64,000 nucleotides of DNA from the NCBI RefSeq assembly GCF_023520895.1, contig NZ_CP026029.1:4092001-4156000 (forward strand). Direction: 5' to 3'. The stretch comes from Paenibacillus sp. PK3_47. GTDB lineage: Bacteria > Bacillota > Bacilli > Paenibacillales > Paenibacillaceae. The number at the start of each line of letters is the position of its first letter. The stretch's first letter is position 1. This document shows, in pieces, positions 25,465 to 33,891 of the stretch. A program made the position numbers and the translations under genes. A model generated the notes under the pieces. It made no database searches. It saw nothing but the letters and a program-made list of their open reading frames with translations, and was not told the origin of the DNA.

Positions 25465-26889
25465 ATGTCAACAGCAATTGCCAAGGAATTCTGGTTCGTC
25501 GTAGGTTCGCAGCATCTTTACGGGGAAGAGGCGCTGGGGGAAGTTAAAGCCCATGCCCAGGAAATGACCGATGCCCTCAACAAAAGCGGCGTGCTGCCTT
25601 ATCCGCTAGTATTGCAGGATTTGGCTGTCAGTGCGGACAAAATCACTTCGATTATGAAAGAAGTCAACTACCGTGATGAGGTCGCCGGCGTAATCACCTG
25701 GATGCATACCTTCTCCCCGGCCAAAATGTGGATCCGCGGCACCAAGCTGCTGCAGAAGCCTCTGCTGCATCTGGCGACCCAATACAATGAGAGCATTCCT
25801 TGGGCAACGATTGACATGGACTTCATGAACCTGAATCAGGCTGCCCATGGCGACCGTGAATATGGTTTCATCAATGCCCGTCTCAAAAAGCAAAATAAAG
25901 TCGTTGTCGGCTACTGGGAGCGCCCTGAAGTACAGAAGCAAATTGCTGAGTGGATGGACGTAGCGGTTGCTTATAACGAAAGCTTCAATATCAAAGTTGC
26001 CCGCTTTGGCGATAACATGCGGAACGTCGGCGTTACAGAAGGCGATAAGGTCGAAGCCCAAATTCAATTCGGCTGGACCGTTGATTACTTCGGTATCGGC
26101 GACCTTGTGGAAGTTGTGAATGCAGTTACAGCAGAAGAGATTGATGCGCTGTTTGCGGAATACGCCGAGCTTTATGACTTCGATTACGGTAATTACAGCA
26201 AGGAAGATTGGGAAGCCAGCGTCAAAGTACAGGCCAGCTATGAAATTGCCCTGAAACGTTTCCTGGATAACGGTGGCTACAATGCCTTCACTTCCAACTT
26301 CGAAGATCTGCACGGCATGAAGCAGCTTCCGGGTCTTGCGGTACAGCGTCTGATGGCACAAGGCTACGGCTTTGCCGGCGAAGGGGACTGGAAGACTGCA
26401 GCACTCGACCGCCTGCTGAAAGTAATGAGCCACAACCAGAACACCGGATTTATGGAAGATTACACCTACGAGATGGCTGCCGGCCAGGAAGCTATTCTCC
26501 AGTCGCATATGCTTGAGGTAGATCCGAGTCTGGCAGGCAATAAACCAAAGGTTCTAGTATCCCCGCTCGGCATTGGCGACCGCGAAGATCCGGCCCGTCT
26601 CGTATTCGACGGCAAAGCAGGAGAAGGTGTGGTTGTATCGATGGCCGACTTCGGCACCCACTACAAGCTGCTGATCAATGAAGTGGAAGCCTTCGAACCG
26701 GAGGTAGCCGCTCCTAATCTGCCGGTAGCCCGCGTATTGTGGAAAGTGAAGCCTAACTTCCAGGATGGGGTTAAGGCCTGGATTGAGAACGGCGGAGGCC
26801 ACCATACCGTAGTTTCCTTGAACCTGACGACAGACCAGATTGTAGCTTACGCAAAACTGGTAAATCTGGAGTATGTAATCATTAAGTAG
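25465..26889 (+). CDS. araA: L-arabinose isomerase
   Basis: A 474-aa enzyme interconverting L-arabinose and L-ribulose, the first step of arabinose catabolism. The N-terminus has [14 protein letters not shown], the family hallmark. Manganese ligands are consistent with Glu/His positions in the G-E-G-D-W-K-T-A and D-Y-T-Y-E-M segments and the later H-M-L-E-V-D-P and G-G-G-H-H-T motifs. ATG 25465 is used because AAGAGG precedes it; the in-frame ATG at 25456 overlaps that site. Third gene of the operon, separated from araD by an unusual 289-bp structured spacer. Confidence 0.97.
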   Translation: MSTAIAKEFWFVVGSQHLYGEEALGEVKAHAQEMTDALNKSGVLPYPLVLQDLAVSADKITSIMKEVNYRDEVAGVITWMHTFSPAKMWIRGTKLLQKPLLHLATQYNESIPWATIDMDFMNLNQAAHGDREYGFINARLKKQNKVVVGYWERPEVQKQIAEWMDVAVAYNESFNIKVARFGDNMRNVGVTEGDKVEAQIQFGWTVDYFGIGDLVEVVNAVTAEEIDALFAEYAELYDFDYGNYSKEDWEASVKVQASYEIALKRFLDNGGYNAFTSNFEDLHGMKQLPGLAVQRLMAQGYGFAGEGDWKTAALDRLLKVMSHNQNTGFMEDYTYEMAAGQEAILQSHMLEVDPSLAGNKPKVLVSPLGIGDREDPARLVFDGKAGEGVVVSMADFGTHYKLLINEVEAFEPEVAAPNLPVARVLWKVKPNFQDGVKAWIENGGGHHTVVSLNLTTDQIVAYAKLVNLEYVIIK

Positions 26890-26930
26890 TTATTTGAGTA
26901 TTTATCGGGTAAGCAATTATTAGTATATTT

Positions 26931-26967
26931 AAAGAGCGAGCAGGCAATTGGCTGTTCGCTCTTTTTG
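26931..26967 (+). terminator. Intrinsic terminator of the ara operon
   Basis: AGAGCGAGCAG pairs with CTGTTCGCTCT and is followed by five T, 42 bp after the araA stop. Confidence 0.85.
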
Positions 26968-27036
26968 TGCTGATTGGGAGCTGTTGCAGCGTTTGAATGG
27001 TGCTGTAAGTGCTGATTTGGCAATGTTTCTGTCACC

Positions 27037-27222
27037 TTAGTTGGATTTCCTCCAGCTAATCTTATACATTCTCGCCATTTATGAGCTTTAGTTGGAAATG
27101 CTCCAGTTATTCGGGCGGATAATGGCCTTTGGAGCCAGATCCAGCCTATTTAAGTGGAGTTTTTCCCATTAGTGTAGTGAAAGAAGTATATTTGGGGGGA
27201 TTAGATGGAGAATTTCCACTTA
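27037..27222 (-). repeat. 186-bp four-box palindromic repeat, family 2, inverted copy
   Basis: Boxes of the TTAGTTGGAaattCTCCAnCTAA type lie at both ends (TTAGTTGGATTTCCTCCA at 27037; ATGGAGAATTTCCACTTA ending 27222) and 51 bp in from each end. Length and spacing are identical to the copies at 45402, 54427 and 54877, in opposite orientation and with a diverged interior. It fills most of the 565-bp gap between araA and the GH9 gene. The remainder (27223-27373) shows no convincing gene. Confidence 0.88.
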
Positions 27223-27373
27223 GGATGCTCTGAACACCCGCCTGTAACTAACAAACTTAGCAAACATAACGCGGCTAACCCAATGATCGCACTTTGTACA
27301 ACAGTTTGCTTCATCATCGGAGAAAAATCTCTTTCTAATGTACTTCGTGCAGCAGAATTCGCTCTTATGGAGT

Positions 27374-27426
27374 AAAAAAGCATCCGCTGCCGGACGCTTA
27401 ATCTAGAGCGTCCAGTCAGCGGATGC
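27374..27426 (-). terminator. Intrinsic terminator of the GH9 gene
   Basis: GCATCCGCTG (27380-27389) pairs with CAGCGGATGC (27417-27426), with an inner GGACGC/GCGTCC stem. On the minus strand it is followed by six T. Confidence 0.85.
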
Positions 27427-27454
27427 CGACAAAAGATAGGATAGTTTCTTTACA

Positions 27455-30400
27455 TTACTTCTGGCTCGCCAGCAGGAAGTTGTAGAGCAGGACTGCAGCC
27501 TCGGCGCGGTCTGCCTGTGTCTTCGGCCCGTAGCTTCCGTTCACGGCTGTGTCCAGGATTCCCGCCTGCTTCAGTGCTTCCACAGGCTGCTGTGCATAGG
27601 CGGCGATGTCATCCTGGTCCGCGAAGGAGGAGACAGCTGCTGCATTTTGCTGCAGTGTATAGCCGCTGGCGGTGATGGCACGGTGAAGAAGAACGGCCAT
27701 ATCCTGGCGGGTCAGAAGATCATGGGTGCCGAAGGTGACACTGTTCCGGCCCTGTACAATGCCGAGCTTCTCGGCTGACGCCACGGCGCTGTAATACCAG
27801 GAGCCTTTCTTGACGTCAGTAAATCTGCTTACTGCATCAGGATCGGCAAGATCCAGGAATTTCACCAGCATTTGTGTAAATTCGGCTCTGGTTAATTTCC
27901 CGTCCGGATCATATTGTCCGGCACCTTTGCCGACAACAACACCCCGGGCGGCAATGGCACGGATGGCGTCACCTTTTGCCGCCGGCAGAGCTTGAATATC
28001 AATGAAGTTCACGCTTGCATGAACCACAGCATATTTGCTGAAATGCTCCGGCTGGAACACCAGCTGTCCTGCCTGTGCATCATACAAGCCGTTCATGGCA
28101 ATTTCCAGTCCGTTGTCCACATTGTAGGCTACAACCTGGCTGGCTTGTTCGCCGGCTTGCAGCTTGTACGGGAGCTTCACCGTCACCGGCAGTCCTGACC
28201 ATCTTACAGCAGCGTTGTCTACTGTCAGATTCAGATCATAGACAGGAGTGCTTCCCAGCACGGCACGGATTCCGGCGGACAGCCCTTCAGCGGTAGTAAC
28301 GGCCACACCGACAGACAGCTTCTGCGCGCCTTTGCCGAACAGCTCCTTCAGCAGCGACTGATCCAGTTCAACCGTGGTGCCAAGCACCTCCAGCGACACG
28401 GACTGGACAGCTGCGGCATCCAAAGTCCGGATCCAGTCCCCGGACAGCTCTACAGCAACGTTTTGGCGGCCGGCCGGTACATCGACCGGAATGGTGATTT
28501 TACCGTCCGACACCTTGCTGGCAGCCGCATTTAGAGCTTCCTGCGTCAGAGGAACTGTTACTGCAGCCGCATTGGAACCGGAAATGACTCCGGCAGTGCC
28601 TGTCCCGGAACCTGGCAGCGAAGAACCGGGCTGCGTTCCGGGATTTGTACCAGGATTAGTTCCCGGATTCGTGCCAGGGTCTGTTCCAGGATCCGGCGTA
28701 TCTCCGCCGTCACGCACTTCAACCGGATACTTCGCTGCAATTCTGCCATCAATGGACTGTACGCTGATCTCGGTCTGGCCTGCTTTTACCGCCGTTACAT
28801 CGAATTCAGTCCTTCCGGTTTCCGCAGAGTAAGTGACATTGCTGACGGTAGCAATGCTTTCGTCAGCAGAAGCAACCTGGAGTTTTTTGAAGGATGCGTT
28901 ATCCGGTTTAACCACTGCAGTTACCTTGTCCGTCTGGCCAACCGACAGCTTTCCATCAGTGCTGCCTGACAGCTGAATGCTTTCGGAGAAGGTTTGATGC
29001 TGCACATTGGACAGCAAAGCCGTCAAATAAGTCAGCGGCGAATTGTAATTCAGCGCCTGCTCATTGCTCTCCCAGTCTACGGTAGCCTGGTTGTAGGCTT
29101 TGGCAGAGAAGTTGAACTTGCCGTTATTGTTCGGGCCTCCAGGCATATAACCGTTAGGCATCTCTGTAATAAAGTCTCGCATGTAAATCTCATGGTGGGT
29201 AATGCGCACGCGGTTTTCGCCATGTCCCGTAATAAAGCTCAGCTGCATCGGGTTAATGCCGAGCAGGTAGTTCAGGTTGCCGCTTGCCACCTGGATGCTG
29301 CGTTCGTCATATTCGCCGATAATACGGCTGCCGATATCGAGACTGACCGGTACACTCGCCACGTTGGAATTGGCGCCCCAGTAGAATCCTTTGTCAGTAG
29401 AGTTGCGCCATACCGCCCCCTCAGTGGCTGTTTCAATGACTTTGTTTTGCCATTCCTTATATTTAGGCACAAACCATGCCTTAACCTCTTCACTCGGAGC
29501 AGCGCTGCTCAGATAGTGATAGAAGGCGATCAGCTCCATACTTCCGATCCCGTGGGAGAAATCAGCCGTTTCGAATTTGGATTCAAAGGACTCGTAATTC
29601 GCTGTTACAAAATCATTATACTGTGCCCCGCCTGTAGCTCTGTACAAGGCTGCCGCCGCATAGAAACGGTCATTCAGATCCTCGTTGTCATTGTAAGGGC
29701 CGTCCGGCTGGGCGATGAATTCAGGATGTGCCGCCAGATAGTCCCAGCCTCTGACTGCAGAAGCAAGCAGGGTATCCGCATAATCCGCCAGTCCAGGCAC
29801 ATCTTTGAATACATTATAGGCATGTGCCAGTGCACCGACCGTGGTAGCGGTTTGTGAAGTCGGAATCACGCTTGTCTCTCCCGTGCCGTCCATGATGAAG
29901 CGTTTAGGCTGAGGCTCGCGGATGACGTAGGCGTAGAATCCGCCAGTCGCCTCGTCCTGCATCTTCAGGAAGAAATCGGTTTCAACCTTGATTTCGTCGA
30001 TCAGATCGGGAATGCCGTTGCCGCTCTCCGGAATATTCAGCTGACCGTCGGAGAACTCTTGCGGGAAAGTCTCATAAGCCCAGAGCAAATCCGATACGGC
30101 CGTTGCCGCAGCGGTTACATATTTACCGGTATCTCCGGCATCCCACCAGCCGCCGGAAACATCCTTCGTCCGCGCGGGATCAGACTGGAAAGGGAGATCG
30201 GCGTCAATTTTATGAAGCCCTGTACGGGCAAATTCTCCGGCGTGCTCAGGGAGCAGATCGTCGTTGGCTCTCTGATAATAGAAGAACCTTTGAACGTCTG
30301 TCAGCAGGCTGTCATAGACATCCGCTCCGATTTCAAACGGCACGGAAGGCTCATCTACTCCGTCAACAGTAATATAATATTCACCGTTTTCGTTCAGTGC

Positions 30401-31276
30401 GGAGAAGTCGGCCTTCAGCACCTTTTCGCCGGACAGCTCATCATAAGCGGCCACAAGCGAGAGCGTGCCGGAATAAGCGATACTGCCATCCGAAGTACGC
30501 TTAACCTGGAAAGGAGTGCCGGCAACAGCGGACAGCTCGTTGTAATAACCGCTCACATGGGCATATTTCTCGCCGTAGTTCAGATATCCGACCTGATTGA
30601 CTTTGACCGGAGCGTAGCTTCTTTCCGTATCCGGCGAGGTGACTTTGATGTTGCTGATCCAGAACGTGATAGGCGTATCGTTACCGGAAATTTTCAGTAA
30701 TTGTATTTTACTTTCATCAAACAGCGGGTCACTGGCGAAAATATCCTTTAGTGGAATCGATACATGCTGCCACTCGGTCGTTACTTCCGTGTAAGCGCCA
30801 ACATTAACTTGTGCATCAATATTGGTTTCTTCCGGAACATCTTTGTCTGTGAAAAAGCCGCCGTTACCGTCGGGTCTTTCATGAACAACGTCGCGGAATC
30901 CGATTTGAAAATTCTCTCCGCCCTGTGCACCGAGTACGTCAAATTCCAGCGTTCCGCCTTCATAGGCACTGAAATCAAAAGACTGCCAGCCATTGACAAC
31001 CAGTTGATCCGCCCACCAGCCGCTGGTGGTTATTTTGCGGGCCTGCTTCTCCTGATACACTTCCTCAGTCACTGTTGTGCCGAAACCCCAGCCGTTATCC
31101 TTGATTTCGATATCCCGGAGCTTGTTCCAGTGTTCCCCTCCCGGAGGAAGGTAATTGACTTCAGAAATCTGTTCGGCCGAAGCCAGTGATGCCGGTACTG
31201 CCATCGAAAAAGCGGTTGCAAAACTTAAAAGAACTACAGATGCTTTTTTGGTACGAGTAATTTTCTTTGTCCGCAA
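27455..31276 (-). CDS. Surface-anchored GH9 glycoside hydrolase (endoglucanase-like) with SLH domains
   Basis: A 1273-aa exported protein. Order: signal peptide about 1-34; a galactose-binding/CBM-like domain 40-212; an N-terminal Ig domain as in CelD 221-316; a GH9 catalytic domain 320-760; an Ig-like domain 765-857; a P-G-T-N repeat linker 858-890; an uncharacterised beta domain 890-1085; and about three SLH motifs 1088-1270. The catalytic base region G-G-W-W-D-A-G-D gives Asp379/Asp382, and the acid Glu739 lies in N-E-Q-A-L-N-Y-N. The SLH motifs bind pyruvylated wall polymer, placing the enzyme on the cell surface. The start is probably TTG 31274-31276: AAAGGGG lies about 8 bases upstream and it gives a clean signal peptide, while in-frame ATGs further upstream lack sites. 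W replaces the common H in the G-W-H-D-A-G-D motif. Confidence 0.9.
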   Translation of the reverse strand: MRTKKITRTKKASVVLLSFATAFSMAVPASLASAEQISEVNYLPPGGEHWNKLRDIEIKDNGWGFGTTVTEEVYQEKQARKITTSGWWADQLVVNGWQSFDFSAYEGGTLEFDVLGAQGGENFQIGFRDVVHERPDGNGGFFTDKDVPEETNIDAQVNVGAYTEVTTEWQHVSIPLKDIFASDPLFDESKIQLLKISGNDTPITFWISNIKVTSPDTERSYAPVKVNQVGYLNYGEKYAHVSGYYNELSAVAGTPFQVKRTSDGSIAYSGTLSLVAAYDELSGEKVLKADFSALNENGEYYITVDGVDEPSVPFEIGADVYDSLLTDVQRFFYYQRANDDLLPEHAGEFARTGLHKIDADLPFQSDPARTKDVSGGWWDAGDTGKYVTAAATAVSDLLWAYETFPQEFSDGQLNIPESGNGIPDLIDEIKVETDFFLKMQDEATGGFYAYVIREPQPKRFIMDGTGETSVIPTSQTATTVGALAHAYNVFKDVPGLADYADTLLASAVRGWDYLAAHPEFIAQPDGPYNDNEDLNDRFYAAAALYRATGGAQYNDFVTANYESFESKFETADFSHGIGSMELIAFYHYLSSAAPSEEVKAWFVPKYKEWQNKVIETATEGAVWRNSTDKGFYWGANSNVASVPVSLDIGSRIIGEYDERSIQVASGNLNYLLGINPMQLSFITGHGENRVRITHHEIYMRDFITEMPNGYMPGGPNNNGKFNFSAKAYNQATVDWESNEQALNYNSPLTYLTALLSNVQHQTFSESIQLSGSTDGKLSVGQTDKVTAVVKPDNASFKKLQVASADESIATVSNVTYSAETGRTEFDVTAVKAGQTEISVQSIDGRIAAKYPVEVRDGGDTPDPGTDPGTNPGTNPGTNPGTQPGSSLPGSGTGTAGVISGSNAAAVTVPLTQEALNAAASKVSDGKITIPVDVPAGRQNVAVELSGDWIRTLDAAAVQSVSLEVLGTTVELDQSLLKELFGKGAQKLSVGVAVTTAEGLSAGIRAVLGSTPVYDLNLTVDNAAVRWSGLPVTVKLPYKLQAGEQASQVVAYNVDNGLEIAMNGLYDAQAGQLVFQPEHFSKYAVVHASVNFIDIQALPAAKGDAIRAIAARGVVVGKGAGQYDPDGKLTRAEFTQMLVKFLDLADPDAVSRFTDVKKGSWYYSAVASAEKLGIVQGRNSVTFGTHDLLTRQDMAVLLHRAITASGYTLQQNAAAVSSFADQDDIAAYAQQPVEALKQAGILDTAVNGSYGPKTQADRAEAAVLLYNFLLASQK

Positions 31277-31518
31277 AATTGTAACCCCTTTCATCGTTTT
31301 GTATAATGCTACCAAGTTCATTCTGGAAAAAATACATCCAAAATTAGCTATCTTTTCATATGATTTTTTTACCTTTTGACCGGAATGAAATGGAAAGAGA
31401 CTTTTTTCACAGATAGATACTCACACCGCAGGTAATATGTTAGAATATCTGAACAGCATTACAGCTTCACTAATTACATAATTCACAGGCTATGATTGCT
31501 ATGGATCACACTATAGCA

Positions 31519-31597
31519 GGAGCAGCTTCTGGAGAGACTGCGGATTTTTCGCGGCGCCGAAGGGTTCACAATCTCAGGCAAAAGGACAGAAGAGTAC
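31519..31597 (+). ncRNA. Glycine riboswitch, single aptamer
   Basis: The leader carries the conserved glycine-aptamer core in order: GGAGAGAC (31531), GCGCCGAAGGG (31555), then CTCAGGCAAAAGGACAG (31573). CTTCT before and AGAAG after can close the P1 stem. Only one aptamer is seen, followed by a small GCTGA/TCAGC hairpin (31616-31630) that could be the ghost partner of singlet glycine riboswitches. A terminator follows, then a CycA-type glycine/D-alanine permease, which supports the ligand assignment. The upstream part of this 463-bp gap (31277-31518) holds the promoter regions, and I see no gene in it. Confidence 0.85.
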
Positions 31598-31667
31598 AGA
31601 ATAAAGATTTGTCATGCTGATCACAGTCAGCGGGGCAGGTTTATTATTTTGTATTCTTTGGTACCGG

Positions 31668-31698
31668 GAGATTGGATGATATCCAATCTCTTTTTTTT
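31668..31698 (+). terminator. Riboswitch expression-platform terminator
   Basis: GAGATTGGAT and ATCCAATCTC form a perfect 10-bp stem with a three-base loop, followed by eight T. It stands between the glycine aptamer and the permease start, so the riboswitch probably acts by transcription attenuation. Confidence 0.85.
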
Positions 31699-31739
31699 AT
31701 GTTTTTTAGGCAGTGTACTTATTAAGGGGGAACTTAAGC

Positions 31740-33125
31740 ATGGCACAGACAGAGTTAAAAAGAGAGCTGGCTAACCGGCATGTCCAGCTGATTGCAATCG
31801 GCGGCACCATCGGTACGGGATTATTCCTGGGATCGGGAAAAGCGATTCAGCAGGCCGGACCCTCCATCATGTTCACGTATCTGATCGTGGGGATCGCCGT
31901 ATTTTTTGTAATGAGGGCACTGGGTGAGCTTCTGCTCTCCAAAGCGGGCTATCAGTCCTTTACGGATATCGCCGAGGATTATCTCGGTCCCCGGGCTGCG
32001 TTCATTACCGGCTGGACGTACTGGTTCTGCTGGATTATGACGGCGATGGCCGATGTGATTGCGGTTGGCGTGTATGTGCAGTACTGGTTTGATATTCCGC
32101 ATTGGGTACCGGCCGTGATCTGCCTGATTATTTTACTCGGGCTTAATCTACTGACCGTCAAAAATTTCGGGGAGCTTGAATTCTGGTTTGCGCTGATCAA
32201 GGTGGTCACGATTCTTGCGCTGATCGGCATAGGGGTTGTTTTGCTGATTATAGGGTTCAAGACAGATGCAGGCTCGGTGACGGTCCGCAATTTATGGGAG
32301 CATGGAGGGATTTTCCCGAACGGTGTGACAGGCTTTTTATTTTCCTTCCAGATGGTCGTATTCGCTTATGTCGGGGTGGAGTTAGTTGGGGTATCGGCAG
32401 CTGAAACTGCAGACCCGGAGAAAAATATCCCTTCGGCGATCAACAAAATTCCGTTGCGGATTCTGTTCTTCTACGTCGGCGCGCTGTTCGTCCTGCTGTG
32501 CATTAATCCGTGGACCCAGCTCAGTCCGGCCGAAAGCCCGTTTGTACGGACCTTCAGTCTGGTAGGGATTCCGCTTGCTGCGGGGATTATTAACTTTGTC
32601 GTCTTGACCTCGGCGGCTTCGGCCTGCAACAGCGGAATGTTCTCGACGAGCCGGATACTGTATAATCTGAGCCGGAAGGATCAGGCGTCTGCACATTTTG
32701 CCAAGCTGAATAAAAACCATGTACCCGGCAACTCGCTGTTCATCTCTACGCTGGTTATTTCCGCCGGTGCGCTTTTGAGCAAGCTTATTCCGGAGCAGGC
32801 TTTTGGCATCGTAACCACCATCAGTGCAATTTGCTTCATATGGGTGTGGGGCGTCGTCCTCGTGTGCCATATCAAATATAAGAAAACCCGCCCGGATTTG
32901 CAGGCCAAATCCAAGTTCAAGGCACCTTTTACACCTGCAGTAAATTATATCGTACTTGCACTGTTCGCAGCGATTCTCGTAATTATGCTGATTGCTGAAG
33001 ATACGCGTCCGGCGTTGTTGTTTACCCCGTTATGGTTTATCCTTTTATTTGTCCTGTATCCTCTGAATAAAAAGAAAAAGGACAGCGACAATAAAATTAA
33101 CCATACCGAATCTTCCTTCCGTTAG
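31740..33125 (+). CDS. cycA: CycA-type D-serine/D-alanine/glycine permease (APC family)
   Basis: A 461-aa cytoplasmic-membrane symporter with 12 predicted membrane helices. Near-identical family segments to E. coli CycA are visible: N-R-H-V-Q-L-I-A-I-G-G-T-I-G-T-G-L-F, F-F-V-M-R-A-L-G-E-L-L-L-S, G-W-T-Y-W-F-C-W and F-V-V-L-T-S-A-A-S-A-C-N-S-G. ATG 31740 is chosen for AAGGGGGA eight bases upstream; an in-frame start at 31713 adds an unrelated leader. The glycine riboswitch in the leader fits a glycine/alanine transport role and suggests control by intracellular glycine. The YdeI-like gene follows after 34 bp. Confidence 0.9.
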   Translation: MAQTELKRELANRHVQLIAIGGTIGTGLFLGSGKAIQQAGPSIMFTYLIVGIAVFFVMRALGELLLSKAGYQSFTDIAEDYLGPRAAFITGWTYWFCWIMTAMADVIAVGVYVQYWFDIPHWVPAVICLIILLGLNLLTVKNFGELEFWFALIKVVTILALIGIGVVLLIIGFKTDAGSVTVRNLWEHGGIFPNGVTGFLFSFQMVVFAYVGVELVGVSAAETADPEKNIPSAINKIPLRILFFYVGALFVLLCINPWTQLSPAESPFVRTFSLVGIPLAAGIINFVVLTSAASACNSGMFSTSRILYNLSRKDQASAHFAKLNKNHVPGNSLFISTLVISAGALLSKLIPEQAFGIVTTISAICFIWVWGVVLVCHIKYKKTRPDLQAKSKFKAPFTPAVNYIVLALFAAILVIMLIAEDTRPALLFTPLWFILLFVLYPLNKKKKDSDNKINHTESSFR

Positions 33126-33159
33126 GGACAGGACAACAAGCAGCAGGAGGGACAGTAGA

Positions 33160-33831
33160 ATGGCTAAAACAATCGTAGAGAAGTTAAACCTGCATAAATT
33201 CAATAAGGCTGCTGTATTGTACACGCCCGAGGGTGAGGATAGTTTAGCGGAATTGACGGACTATGACACCGGGTTAACGGATGGTCCTTATGATCTCATT
33301 TTTGCGTATGTGCTTACTATGGAATCGCTCCAGGAGCTTGTGCAGACAGTGATTGAGCAGGGCTATCTTAATAAGGGAGGCTATTTGTACGCGGCTTATC
33401 CCAAAAAGGGCAACAAGGTGTATCCCGGCTATATTCACAGGGACAGCCTGTTTGCCGGAGTAGGAGCAGGTGAGGACGGCTATATCGGAACAAGCAGCCT
33501 GAAGTTTGCCCGGATGGTCGGCCTGAACGATGTGTTTACCGTTGTCGGATTCAAAGAGGAAGCCCGGAAGAACACTGCTGCATCATCCAGGCCAAGCCAG
33601 CGTGTAGATGATTATACGGCGAAGATCCCTGATGTAGAAAATGATCTGCAGGACAGCCCGGAGGCACTGGCCCTGTACCAGTCGCTTACTCCCGGCTATA
33701 AGAAGGACTGGGCCCGTTACGTGTACAGCGCCGTGCAGGAGGAAACCAGGGAGAAGCGGCGGGCAGAGATGAAGAGCATTCTGGGTCAAGGCTACAAAAC
33801 CATGAATATCTATAGAAGAGAAAATCCTTAA
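33160..33831 (+). CDS. YdeI/OmpD-associated (OmdA) family protein with N-terminal DUF3052-like domain
   Basis: A 223-aa soluble protein. The C-terminal third (about 150-215) matches the YdeI/OmdA signature: a helical segment with L-T-P-G-Y-K-K-D-W-A-R-Y-V and E-T-R-E-K-R-R-A. The N-terminal part (about 1-135) is a small alpha/beta domain with Y-D-L-I-F-A-Y-V-L-T and G-G-Y-L-Y-A-A-Y-P-K-K-G, resembling DUF3052-type domains. The two are joined by a polar linker (A-A-S-S-R-P-S-Q). Proteins with this C-terminal domain are annotated as bacteriocin-protection proteins, but the biochemical function is unknown. AGGAGG precedes the ATG. Confidence 0.75.
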   Translation: MAKTIVEKLNLHKFNKAAVLYTPEGEDSLAELTDYDTGLTDGPYDLIFAYVLTMESLQELVQTVIEQGYLNKGGYLYAAYPKKGNKVYPGYIHRDSLFAGVGAGEDGYIGTSSLKFARMVGLNDVFTVVGFKEEARKNTAASSRPSQRVDDYTAKIPDVENDLQDSPEALALYQSLTPGYKKDWARYVYSAVQEETREKRRAEMKSILGQGYKTMNIYRRENP

Positions 33832-33860
33832 GGTCCGGGAGAATCCTCCGCTGGGAAGGA

Positions 33861-33891
33861 GCAGCGGGCCGCTGTCACAAGTGCCCGCTGC
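33861..33891. terminator. Hairpin between convergent ydeI-like and kinase genes
   Basis: GCAGCGGGC (33861-33869) pairs with GCCCGCTGC (33883-33891). It overlaps the 3' end of the minus-strand kinase and has no T tract, so it is at best a weak terminator. Confidence 0.35.

Noticed and set aside
27201..27317. Possible 38-aa membrane/lipoprotein ORF on the minus strand with a hydrophobic helix ending T-G-G-C
   Set aside because: The hydrophobic stretch is suggestive, but the ribosome site is weak, the Cys context is a poor lipobox and the last codons are borrowed from the family 2 repeat end.
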